Positions 20,803 through 29,292 of a DNA stretch of 64,000 bases are shown here, one piece after another. Position 1 is the stretch's first letter. Each line of letters opens with the position of its first letter. The notes beneath the pieces are model-generated. The model had not been told where the DNA came from. It saw nothing but the letters and a program-made list of their open reading frames with translations, and did not search any database. A program made the position numbers and the translations under genes. This stretch comes from Vulcanimicrobiota bacterium (GTDB taxonomy: Bacteria; Vulcanimicrobiota; Vulcanimicrobiia; Vulcanimicrobiales; Vulcanimicrobiaceae): NCBI GenBank assembly GCA_030041225.1, contig JASHOG010000035.1:1-64000 (forward strand), read 5' to 3'.

Positions 20803-21756
20803 GTGGCGAGCGACGTAAAGAGAGGCCGGTACGCGGTGCTCTCCGTCGGCACGAACTCGACGCGTATGATTCTCGCGGATATGAGAACGGAGATTCCGCA
20901 TGTCGAACTCGCGCGCACCGTCGGCACCCGTATCGGCGAAGGGCTCGGCGAGCACGGCGTGCTTGCCGAGGAGCCGATGGCGAGGACGCTCGGCGTGCTC
21001 GCCGAGTATGCAAACGGCGTGCGCGACCGGTGTGAACGATACGTCGTTGTGGCAACGAGCGCGCTACGACGCGCTTCGAACGCGGACGCCTTTGCAGAAT
21101 GCGCGAAGCAGACGACGAGAGAGCCTCTACGCGTTCTCACGGGAGAGGAAGAGGCACGAGCGTCATTTCGCGGTGCGGTGGGATCGCTGCAGCGCTTCGA
21201 AGGGCGTAGCGGTGTCGTCGACATCGGCGGCGGCAGTACCGAGTATGCCGTCGGCACCGGTAGCGAGCCCACCTCTACGCACTCGTACGAGGTTGGCGCC
21301 GTGCGGCTCACCGAGCAGCTTCCTCCGCTCTCCGGACGCCATGGAGCCGTCGATGGCCAGAGCCTTGCTGACGCCGTTCGCATCGCGGCGGAGAAGCTCG
21401 CGCCGATGAAGGAGGAGCCGCCGGTCGCGCGCCTTCTCTTCGTCGGCGGCAGCGCGACGACGACCGCAGCGATCGCCGATGGCGGAGCAGCGCGCGTCCC
21501 CGAGCTGACGCGTACGATCCTCGCGCGCTCGCTCGAGCGGCTGTGCGCGCTCGATCTCGAGCAGCGCAAGCTCATCTCGGGCATGCGCCCGCAGCGGGCC
21601 GACATCTTACCCGCGGGTGTCATCCTACTCGCGACCGCGATGGAGATGGTCGGACAGCGCAGTGCGCTCGTCGCCCCAGGGGACGTGCTTCTTGGGATTC
21701 TATTGCAGGAGCGCGAGCGCGAGAGCGTCGATTCGGGAGCCGAGGAAAAACCATGA
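20803..21756 (+). CDS. Ppx/GppA phosphatase family protein
   Basis: GTNSTRMILAD, VVATSALRRASN, VVDIGGGSTEYAVG, FVGGSATTTAAI; GTG start at 20803. Confidence 0.9.
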   Translation: MASDVKRGRYAVLSVGTNSTRMILADMRTEIPHVELARTVGTRIGEGLGEHGVLAEEPMARTLGVLAEYANGVRDRCERYVVVATSALRRASNADAFAECAKQTTREPLRVLTGEEEARASFRGAVGSLQRFEGRSGVVDIGGGSTEYAVGTGSEPTSTHSYEVGAVRLTEQLPPLSGRHGAVDGQSLADAVRIAAEKLAPMKEEPPVARLLFVGGSATTTAAIADGGAARVPELTRTILARSLERLCALDLEQRKLISGMRPQRADILPAGVILLATAMEMVGQRSALVAPGDVLLGILLQERERESVDSGAEEKP

Positions 21757-21995
21757 ACGACACCCAGATTCGCAGCCACATCGAAGACCTGATCGCCGAG
21801 GAGCATCGCTTGCTCGAGCACGGCGAGCGTGGTAGGCTCAGCGCCGCCGACGATGAGCGTCTTCACGCAATCGAAGTCCAGCTCGATCAGTATTGGGATC
21901 TCTTACGCCAGCGCCGCGCACGCCGCGACGCCCGGCAGAATCCGGAGGACACATCGTTGCGCCCTCCGGATATCGTCGAACGCTACGAACAATAG
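21753..21995 (+). CDS. DUF2630 family protein
   Basis: IRSHIEDLIAEEHRLLEHGERGRLSAADDERLHAIEVQLDQYWDLLRQRRARRDA. Confidence 0.8.
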   Translation: MNDTQIRSHIEDLIAEEHRLLEHGERGRLSAADDERLHAIEVQLDQYWDLLRQRRARRDARQNPEDTSLRPPDIVERYEQ

Positions 21996-22007
21996 GCGCC
22001 TCAACAT

Positions 22008-22322
22008 GGGATGGTGGTGGAATAGGCAGACACAGCAGACTTGACGGAGGTCCGTTGAGCCGCAGAGCAGGAAACTCTCTGCGGGATGCGCTCAAACTCG
22101 GTGAACGCTCTGTTCGAGAGAACGTGACAACGCCGAGCCAAGCTTGCATGTGAACGTGCAAGAAGGTGTAGAGACTGGACGGGCGCGGCCTACCTGAAGC
22201 GCTGCTTCACACGGCCAAGGCACAGTCCGGACCACAAACGCGAAGAAGCGGCGGTGAAAACCGTAGTGGTGCGAAAATCTGCAGTCCGAAAGGACGTCCG
22301 GGTTCGACTCCCGGCCATCCCA
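22008..22322 (+). tRNA. tRNA-Leu (UAA) interrupted by a group I intron; 3' CCA not encoded
   Basis: 5' exon 22008-22042 GGGATGGTGGTGGAATAGGCAGACACAGCAGACTT; 3' exon 22274-22322 AAAATCTGCAGTCCGAAAGGACGTCCGGGTTCGACTCCCGGCCATCCCA; acceptor GGGATGG/CCATCCC, anticodon stem GCAGA/TCTGC, long variable arm GTCC-GAAA-GGAC, T arm CCGGG/CCCGG. Confidence 0.95.
22043..22273 (+). mobile_element. group I self-splicing intron (IC3-like, no homing endonuclease), between U34 and A35
   Basis: P1 CUU/GAG with extension GACGG-AGGU-CCGUU; P2 GCAGAG/CTCTGC; conserved GGATGCGCTCAAACTCGGTG...CGCCGAGCCAAGC (P3 CTCGGTG/CGCCGAG); GAAGGTGTAGAGACTGGACGGG...CACAGTCC (P7 GACTG/CAGTC); terminal G at 22273. Confidence 0.93.
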
Positions 22323-22388
22323 AAAGAGGACGAAGTCGTTACCGCGGTAGCTAATCCGGATAAGATATCAGAGGAGCTAGGGGGAGCG

Positions 22389-22652
22389 ATGATCGTCGAA
22401 TTGGCGGAGCGCGGCTCTGCTTACATCCGTTATCGCGTTGGAGAAGCCGTCGTTCCGCCGACCATTGAAGTCGGAGGTGACGGCTCCGAAGTGTTAGCCG
22501 ATGTGAACGCAGCCGGTAACATCATCGGAATCGAGATCGTCGACATTGAAATCCCCGAGAACGTACAGCGTGCTCGCGCGTTTGCTGCTGAGCGCGGCCT
22601 GCCGTTTCCTCGCGATATCGTCGCCGCCTCGAAAAACGCCTCAGCCGCCTGA
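22389..22652 (+). CDS. DUF2283 domain-containing protein
   Basis: AYIRYRVGEAVVPPTIEV...VLADVNAAGNIIGIEIVDI; the listed start (22254) lies inside the tRNA intron and is not credible. Confidence 0.75.
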   Translation: MIVELAERGSAYIRYRVGEAVVPPTIEVGGDGSEVLADVNAAGNIIGIEIVDIEIPENVQRARAFAAERGLPFPRDIVAASKNASAA

Positions 22653-22659
22653 TACCATA

Positions 22660-22810
22660 GCTCCGAGCCAGCCTCTCGTGTGGGGTGAAACCTAGAAAAG
22701 CCTAGAGACGAGGGAGAGAATCGGAAACTAGGGATAGCCTTGCTCAGCGTGAAGTGGCTAGGCAATGCCTACCCGTACTGACGGCGAGCTGCGTCCGCAA
22801 GGTGGCAGCA
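22660..22810 (+). ncRNA. candidate structured RNA / leader of unknown class upstream of 22815 gene
   Basis: Nested complementary segments: TCCGA(22662)/TCGGA(22721), CTCTCGT(22673)/ACGAGGG(22708), TAGCC(22735)/GGCTA(22756), GGC-AAT-GCC(22761), GCTGC(22788)/GCAGC(22805); GNRA-like/A-rich loops; no long ORF. Confidence 0.45.
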
Positions 22811-22814
22811 TAAC

Positions 22815-24575
22815 ATGAGCGCGCCTCTAGGCCGTATACTTCTGGGTGCGTTATTGGCCATAGCGGTCGCAGGTTACGTCTATATCCTGGTGATGAACGG
22901 CGGCGGGACGGGGGTCGGACTCGTCGCCCCCGTTGGGCGGCACCTCGTTCGCATCACGGTCGATGAAGGTTCGGCCGGATATGAGGCCGGCTTGCGATCG
23001 GGCGATGTCATCGATATCGCCGCAGCGTCGCCGGTCCTGCGGTGGCGGTACGTGTCGAGAAGCAACGGCGGCGCGCATCTAGCCTTCTATGTGGCTCGCG
23101 GCACACAGATCCGAGAGGTCAACGTGACCGCGCGGGCTTACAACTTAGCCGCCGACACGCCACTTGAGAAACTCGGAATCGCCGGTTTTGGATGGCTGCT
23201 CTTTTTTGCGGTTCTCATCGCCACGCGGCGTTCCGACAACCAGGACGCGCGCATCATCGCCGCTCTGTTGGCATTTTGGACGCTCGGTGGCACGCTCTAT
23301 CGCGGGAACGTATGGATTCCATGGGTGCCCCTCTCGATTGTCGCAGACGTCGCGAATAAGCTAGCCAACACGGCGGCAGTCGTGCTTCTCCTCTATTTCG
23401 TGCGACGCTACATGACTCCATCACGGCTTTCAACAGCAATTGCGTGGGTGGTGTACGCGCTCTGCGCGCTTCATATCGTTCTTGGCGGTATCGTTGAGGT
23501 TGCTGCAATACTAGCGGGAAACTGGGCAGTTTTCACGTTTGCACTTCGCATCGAGGCCTCGTGCATCAGCGTCGCGCTGCTGCTCGCGGCAGCGTTTGTC
23601 GTCGTTTCGCTCCGCAGCGTGCCTCGATCAGATCGCTCGTTGCTGGCTTGGTTGACGGTGCCCCTTGCCTGGCTCTACGTGGCATACGGAATTCTTCCCG
23701 CGAGGATCCTCCTCGACCAATTCTTTCCACCGGGAGCGTACGCGCATGCTTCGGATCTGGCGTATGACGTCCTCATGGTGATCGTGCCGCTGAGTTTGAC
23801 GTACGCACTCTTCAGCCGTCGCGTTCTCGACATCGCCTTCGTGCTCAATCGTGCTGCGATATTTTCGATTGTTTCACTCGTCATCGTGGGAATATTCGTC
23901 CTGGCGGAATGGCTTATCAGCGGATGGATGGCGAACGCTAGCCGGTCGGCAAATGTGATCGTCCTGGGCGTCCTTGCGCTTCTACTGGGACTAGGGATTC
24001 GCTTCGTCCACCGACGCGTTGAGGGCGTCGTCGATCAACTGCTTTTTCGAAAGCGCCGAGAGGGCATCGACGCGATTCGCCGGCTCGCGTTGGAAGCGCC
24101 GTACATCAGCGATCGAGACGTTCTACTCTCTCGCGCAAGCCGCGTTGTGGAAGAATTCGGCGGAGCGACGTTCGCGCGGTTCCTCATTGACGACGGACTC
24201 GAGCGCTACGGCGACGTCGGCGCAGATGATCCGGCGCTGGTAAGCCTTCGCGCACGGCATGAGCCCATCGACCTGCAGGGCGTCGAAACTGTCGTGTCCG
24301 GAGAACGAGCGTACCCGATGGCCGCGCGCGGTCGTCTCCTCGGCGTGCTCGTCGTGGGGCCGAAGCGCTCGGGCGAAGCATACGCTCCCGACGAAGATCG
24401 CGCCCTAACCCAGTTAGCGCAAAGCCTGGGCGGAGCGCTCGACGTATTGTCATCGAAGGCATCCTCGGAGCGGAGTGAGATCATGGAACGGCTTGACACG
24501 ATCGCTCGCATGCTGTCTTCACTCTGCGCGCTACGTGAGGGTACCGATGAATCTGTTGCCATAGAAGAAAGATAG
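22815..24575 (+). CDS. membrane sensor-like protein: N-terminal TM + PDZ-like domain, multi-TM region, C-terminal GAF domain
   Basis: VTVDEGSAGYEAGLRSGDVIDIA (PDZ), multiple TM helices, RRVEGVVDQLLFRKRREGIDAIRRLALEAPYI...GRLLGVLVVGPKRSGEAYAPDEDRALTQLAQSLGGAL (GAF). Confidence 0.7.
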   Translation: MSAPLGRILLGALLAIAVAGYVYILVMNGGGTGVGLVAPVGRHLVRITVDEGSAGYEAGLRSGDVIDIAAASPVLRWRYVSRSNGGAHLAFYVARGTQIREVNVTARAYNLAADTPLEKLGIAGFGWLLFFAVLIATRRSDNQDARIIAALLAFWTLGGTLYRGNVWIPWVPLSIVADVANKLANTAAVVLLLYFVRRYMTPSRLSTAIAWVVYALCALHIVLGGIVEVAAILAGNWAVFTFALRIEASCISVALLLAAAFVVVSLRSVPRSDRSLLAWLTVPLAWLYVAYGILPARILLDQFFPPGAYAHASDLAYDVLMVIVPLSLTYALFSRRVLDIAFVLNRAAIFSIVSLVIVGIFVLAEWLISGWMANASRSANVIVLGVLALLLGLGIRFVHRRVEGVVDQLLFRKRREGIDAIRRLALEAPYISDRDVLLSRASRVVEEFGGATFARFLIDDGLERYGDVGADDPALVSLRARHEPIDLQGVETVVSGERAYPMAARGRLLGVLVVGPKRSGEAYAPDEDRALTQLAQSLGGALDVLSSKASSERSEIMERLDTIARMLSSLCALREGTDESVAIEER

Positions 24576-24587
24576 GTCTCGCTTGTC

Positions 24588-25661
24588 ATGATGCATGTTG
24601 GTCTTGCAGCAGTGATTTGGTTATGCCGGCCCGGCATGGCTAACGATCCGTGCGCTGCACCGTTCGCCGTCAGCACGATAGTTGCAGGCAAGGTGAGACG
24701 CGTGCGGACGACTCTGCCGGCAGTCGCACCGAAGTTCGACTGCTTTTACGTCTATCCGACGGTGAGTCTTGAATCCACGGACAATGCGGACGTGCGTGTT
24801 CAACGCTCGGAACGAGCCATTGCGGTTGCGCAAGGTTCGCCGTTTTCCGGTGCCTGTGACGTATGGGCACCGATGTATCGGCAATTCACGCTTCGGGCGA
24901 TCTCCGACGGAAGGGCATACGAAGCGCACTACAGGGCTGTTGCGTATGACAGCCTGATGCAGGCGTGGCGCGAATACATTGCGCACGATAACCGTGGTCG
25001 TCCGATCATCTTCATCGGACATTCGCAGGGCGCTATCATGCTGACGCGCCTGTTGCGGGAAGAGATTGACCCGAATCCTGTACTGCGAAAACGCTTGGTG
25101 CTCGCGATGTTACTTGGCGGGAATGTCGTCGCGCCGGACACACCGCACTCGCAAGGGAGCTTCGCGCACATTCCCGCCTGCATCGCGCGCGCGGAAACAG
25201 GGTGCGTCATCGCGTACTCGACGTTCGCGCGGCAGCCACCGCCGAACGCACATTTCGGCATTCCGGGGCAGGGCGCCAGCCTTCCGTGGCAAACCGCGCG
25301 CACAGGCGTTTATGTGCTGTGCACGAATCCCGGCTCTCTTTCCGGCGGCAGTGCTTCGCTGACGGCGTATTTTGCCACGGGGCCCGGCCCCGAGTGGGCT
25401 GCGACTCACGTGGCCCCGCCCGGCGTGTTCACGCCGTGGGTAGCGTACCCCAACCTCTTCAACGCGCGCTGCGAACGTCACGGCAACGCATCGTGGCTCA
25501 ATGTTACCCGAAACGGTTCATCCGCGGATTGGCCGCACTTGACGCCCGGTGCGCCGAGCTGGGGATTGCACAGCGACGACGTGTCGATCGGATTGGGAGC
25601 CCTGATCGAAGACGTCATAGCGGCCGAAGCCGCATACAAGGGCAAGGCACGAACCCGATAG
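24588..25661 (+). CDS. DUF3089 alpha/beta-hydrolase-like protein
   Basis: FDCFYVYPTVS, VWAPMYRQFTLRAI, AYDSLMQAWREYIAHDNRGRPIIFIGHSQGAIMLTRLL. Confidence 0.82.
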   Translation: MMHVGLAAVIWLCRPGMANDPCAAPFAVSTIVAGKVRRVRTTLPAVAPKFDCFYVYPTVSLESTDNADVRVQRSERAIAVAQGSPFSGACDVWAPMYRQFTLRAISDGRAYEAHYRAVAYDSLMQAWREYIAHDNRGRPIIFIGHSQGAIMLTRLLREEIDPNPVLRKRLVLAMLLGGNVVAPDTPHSQGSFAHIPACIARAETGCVIAYSTFARQPPPNAHFGIPGQGASLPWQTARTGVYVLCTNPGSLSGGSASLTAYFATGPGPEWAATHVAPPGVFTPWVAYPNLFNARCERHGNASWLNVTRNGSSADWPHLTPGAPSWGLHSDDVSIGLGALIEDVIAAEAAYKGKARTR

Positions 25662-25691
25662 GCCCTCATTGGTCCAGCGAATGCGGCAACA

Positions 25692-26480
25692 ATGAGATTT
25701 GAAGGACAAGCAGTCAATCAGACTGCGCTTGACAACGTTGAGCACTGGCGCCCGCAAAAGACGCAACTGCTTACGCAGCTTCTCATTGACGCGCAGCGTC
25801 GGGAAGACGTCGTGACCGGCGTTCTCGAATTGGGCGTGTACAAAGGTTGGTTTCTCAGCCTGCTCGCCGGTTGCGTCGACGGACTTGACGTTCCTGTGAT
25901 CGGCGTCGATGCTTTCATCGGGAACGACGGAAAGAAGCTTACGTCGAAGGATCAACGGGAAACGGAAGGCCGAATCCACGAAGCGATCGCCGCAGTTACC
26001 GGCAAGCCCAGCCGGGCGACGATCATGAACGCTCGTACCGACGAGCTCAACGTCGACATGCTCCGTTCGTTAGCGCCATTGGGCCTTTCATTCATCGGTG
26101 TCGATACGGCTTGGCCGGGAAGCAGTACGGCTGACCGCTTGGTGGACCTCGCGATTGTCTCGGCCATGCTCAGCGAACGCGGCATCGCCTTGTTCAATGA
26201 TCTTTTTGCAGCACATCTTCCCGGCAGTTGTGAAGGGTTTTTCACGTATTTTTTCAGGCACCCCGAAGCTGATGTCGTGCCGTTCGCTACGGTTGCAACA
26301 GGCGTACTGCTGTGTCGCCGTGCCGCATACGACTTCTATTATGCGACCTGCGTCGAGATTCTGCAGCGCCCAGAAGGCGATTTCTCGGAGCTGTCCGACG
26401 CGGCTCGGCATCTGGCTTTTCATCGTTCCATCAGCTGGACGCCACAACTGCTTGGCCGAGCGGTCGTACCGTTTCTGTAA
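25692..26480 (+). CDS. class I SAM-dependent methyltransferase-like protein
   Basis: VTGVLELGVYKGWFLSLLAG...VIGVDAF...FIGVDTAW. Confidence 0.6.
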   Translation: MRFEGQAVNQTALDNVEHWRPQKTQLLTQLLIDAQRREDVVTGVLELGVYKGWFLSLLAGCVDGLDVPVIGVDAFIGNDGKKLTSKDQRETEGRIHEAIAAVTGKPSRATIMNARTDELNVDMLRSLAPLGLSFIGVDTAWPGSSTADRLVDLAIVSAMLSERGIALFNDLFAAHLPGSCEGFFTYFFRHPEADVVPFATVATGVLLCRRAAYDFYYATCVEILQRPEGDFSELSDAARHLAFHRSISWTPQLLGRAVVPFL

Positions 26481-27859
26481 TGACTGCCAAAGCCGTCTGG
26501 GCCGCGACGGCTGCGTATGCCGTCGTCTTCTTTTTGCTAGGTGCGGACCGGTATGCGACCTACCACTCCGGAACCGATCTCGGCATCTTCACACAGGCGA
26601 TCGCGAGCGCATTTCACGGCTTTAGCGACACCTTCGAAGGCGGTAGCCACTTCGCGTTCCACTTCTCGCCGATCCTCTATCTCTGCTGGCCTTTTCTCGA
26701 GCTTGCGCATTCGGCGCTCGCGCTCGTCGCGATTCAGGCGAGCGCAACCGCGCTCGTCGCGCCGGCGCTCTACCTGATCGCACGTAAACGTACGACCGAG
26801 CGCAATGCGGCGATCCTCGCCTGCATCGCACTGCTCTATCCGCCGCTCGAGGGCGTCACCTTTACCGAGTTTCACGAGAACGGTCTCGTGCCGGCCGCGG
26901 TCGCGTGGCTGCTATGGGCAATCGATTCTCGGCGCTTTGGCATTGCAGTCGCGCTCCTCATCGTGACGCTCTGCGTCAAGGAAGATCAGGCGCCCGCAAT
27001 GGCGTTTCTTGGGATATGCGCGCTCTTGTATTTTCGTGGTCCCTCGACTCCGGGGCTTCGCCCCTCCGCTCGGGATGACAAGGGTAAGCGCTCCGTCGAC
27101 ATAGCGGGCGTAACCTTCAGCGCGACTGCGGTGCTCCTGTCAATCATTGTCTTCGTCGCATATTTTTTGCTTATCGTTCCCGCGGTCGGCGGGCAGGCGG
27201 GGTGGACGCCGGAGCACTTCTACCATTGGGGAGGGAGCGGCGCACCGCCGATACCGCTCGATCGCCAAATCGTCGGACGGCTGACGTACCTGCTCGAAGC
27301 CTTCGTGCCGCTCGCGTTTATCCCACTACGGTCGCGCGTCATGCTGCTCTCGCTTCCGGGGTTCGCGGAGGTCTTGGGCTCACGCGAGCCGCTGACATAC
27401 ACGATGGGGCAGCACTACGCCGCAGTGTGGATACCGTACGTGCTCGTCGCGTTTGCCATCGCCGGCGCGGATCTCTTCGAGCAGCAGGTGCGGCGCGCGA
27501 CGGGGTGGGTTCGCGCGAGCGCGATCCTCTGCGTGCTCGTCTCGATATTCTTCAGCCCGCTCCATCTTGGGCACTTCTTGCGTCTCCCGAATGCGAGCGA
27601 CAGTGCGACGAATGCGCTCATCGCGAAGATTCCGAGCGGGGCGAGCATCGGAACCTACGGCGAGATCTACGCGCACCTCGGCTTCTTTCCGCATGCCGCC
27701 GTCGGTCTTCGCAGGCACCCCGAGTATGTGATCTACGACACGGCGTACAGGTCGACGTACTGGAATGGGACGGTTCTTCCGCAGATCGACCAAGCAGTAG
27801 CGGCCGGAGTCTATCGTGTGATCGCACGTCGAGACGGCGTTCTGCTGCTAGAACGATAG
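26480..27859 (+). CDS. DUF2079 polytopic membrane protein
   Basis: YHSGTDLGIFTQAIASAFHG...ESHFAFHFSPILYLCWPFLELAHSALALVAIQA..EFHENGLVPAAVAWLLWAI; ATG 26480 overlaps upstream TAA. Confidence 0.8.
   Translation: MTAKAVWAATAAYAVVFFLLGADRYATYHSGTDLGIFTQAIASAFHGFSDTFEGGSHFAFHFSPILYLCWPFLELAHSALALVAIQASATALVAPALYLIARKRTTERNAAILACIALLYPPLEGVTFTEFHENGLVPAAVAWLLWAIDSRRFGIAVALLIVTLCVKEDQAPAMAFLGICALLYFRGPSTPGLRPSARDDKGKRSVDIAGVTFSATAVLLSIIVFVAYFLLIVPAVGGQAGWTPEHFYHWGGSGAPPIPLDRQIVGRLTYLLEAFVPLAFIPLRSRVMLLSLPGFAEVLGSREPLTYTMGQHYAAVWIPYVLVAFAIAGADLFEQQVRRATGWVRASAILCVLVSIFFSPLHLGHFLRLPNASDSATNALIAKIPSGASIGTYGEIYAHLGFFPHAAVGLRRHPEYVIYDTAYRSTYWNGTVLPQIDQAVAAGVYRVIARRDGVLLLER
27040..27082 (-). repeat. interspersed palindromic repeat copy 2, inserted in frame in DUF2079 gene
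   Basis: TCCCTCGACTCCGGGGCTTCGCCCCTCCGCTCGGGATGACA is the reverse-complement relative of 11600-11642. Confidence 0.75.
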
Positions 27860-27915
27860 GTAAACCTTCGGTAAAGGGTCCACGCTCCGCCGGCGAGGGT
27901 GCCGAACCTACAAAC

Positions 27916-29241
27916 ATGGCCATCGTGCCGGAAATGATGCACCTCCCGGCCGCGCACGTGTGCGCGACGCCCGATGAAGCTCGCAGATTTGTCGCGGTGC
28001 TCGTCAAGGGGCGCACTGTGATGGCGGCACTCAAGTGTGAGCGCAAAGGTTTTGCTTCATCGGAGTTCGTCGCGAAGGTGATGAACGACTCCGACGAAGA
28101 GCTCTCGTGCACGGTCACCGGTTGGACGCATCGCGGCACCGTTCAGCTCGAGCCACGCTGCTTCTGGATCAAGCCGCGCTCACTGGCGCAGATCCCGATT
28201 CGCGCGCCGTTGCGGCTGCCGTACCCGGTACAAACGATCTCGCTGCAGATGCACAACTCTGCGGTGCGCGCCACGGCCGAAGCCGACGTGCCCACGCCGC
28301 TCGCTCTCCGCTTGGGCGCGGTTTTCGGGGTGCTCGCGGCGCTCGTTTTCGGCGCTCTTACGTTTCGGCAGGCTGCGCTGCCGCGTGTCCTTGCATATAC
28401 CCTGCCGTCGAAAGTCGCGGCCGGTGACGTTGCAAGCGCGGTGTACGCAGTCGCCGGAGTGGGAACCGCGGAGTACGAGGTCACGAGCCGCGGCGAGCAG
28501 ATTGCAGGCGGCGTTCTCCCGCGCGACTCCGGTTCTTTCACCTTTCCAACCTCCAAACAGGCCGGGGTGTACGAGGTCGCCCTCTCGATGGTGGGGCCGC
28601 TCGGCCGCGTGCGCAGAGAGCTTGTCACGGCCGCGACGCCGTTCAGCGCGAGCGATGTGCTCTCGATTACGGCGCTACAGCCGGAGCCGGGCGTAGTGCG
28701 CAGCGGAGAGTCCGTCAACGTTCGCTATGTTTCCGATGGTCAGAGCGGTAGGGTAACGCTCTACGACGCGAGCGGTATCGCGCTGCAGCACGCTCCTTAC
28801 AACGCAAGCGGCGTCAGTCGGTTAACCGCGCCCGCCGTCGATATTCCGACACAGTATCGCGTCGAGCTGCAGGTCGCATCCGGCTCGACGACGGCAATCA
28901 GCTCCGCCGGGCTGCTCGTGCTTCCAAACGATGACGCCGTACCAAACGCGCCGGCAGGTACGCTGAGCGCCACGCAGCTTTTGAGCGTGCCCCCGTACGT
29001 CGTATCCGCCACGACCTTCGGCGTACGGCTGCTCGCGCATCCGGAGAATCTTCGTTTGACGTTCGAAGACGAGCAGGGGACGCCGCTCGAGACGGAGGCG
29101 GTGACGCCGCAGCAAGCGATCACGTATTTTACGGCTCCAAACATCGCCCACGACGGCTCCTACGTGATCGATGCCTCATTCTCGCGCGGTAACGTCCAGC
29201 AGGACGTGCTGCAGCGGGTTCTCGTCCGCCGGGCAGGGTAG
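27916..29241 (+). CDS. hypothetical TM protein with repeated Ig-like extracytoplasmic region
   Basis: Single TM (LRLGAVFGVLAALVFGALTF) followed by beta-rich repeats; ATG at 27916 (listed ORF start 27202 is antisense-frame extension). Confidence 0.65.
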   Translation: MAIVPEMMHLPAAHVCATPDEARRFVAVLVKGRTVMAALKCERKGFASSEFVAKVMNDSDEELSCTVTGWTHRGTVQLEPRCFWIKPRSLAQIPIRAPLRLPYPVQTISLQMHNSAVRATAEADVPTPLALRLGAVFGVLAALVFGALTFRQAALPRVLAYTLPSKVAAGDVASAVYAVAGVGTAEYEVTSRGEQIAGGVLPRDSGSFTFPTSKQAGVYEVALSMVGPLGRVRRELVTAATPFSASDVLSITALQPEPGVVRSGESVNVRYVSDGQSGRVTLYDASGIALQHAPYNASGVSRLTAPAVDIPTQYRVELQVASGSTTAISSAGLLVLPNDDAVPNAPAGTLSATQLLSVPPYVVSATTFGVRLLAHPENLRLTFEDEQGTPLETEAVTPQQAITYFTAPNIAHDGSYVIDASFSRGNVQQDVLQRVLVRRAG

Positions 29242-29265
29242 AACCGCAGGGGAGCCTAATAGCAC

Positions 29266-29291
29266 GAAGCCCGGCGCAAGGCCGGGTTTTC
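29266..29291 (+). terminator. rho-independent terminator-like hairpin directly abutting etfB start
   Basis: AAGCCCGGC-GCAAG-GCCGGGTTTT. Confidence 0.75.
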
Positions 29292-29292
29292 T

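Noticed and set aside
22660-22810. Hammerhead ribozyme in the 22.7-kb intergenic RNA candidate
   Set aside because: GAAAC motifs are present but no CUGAUGA core or appropriate cleavage triplet arrangement.
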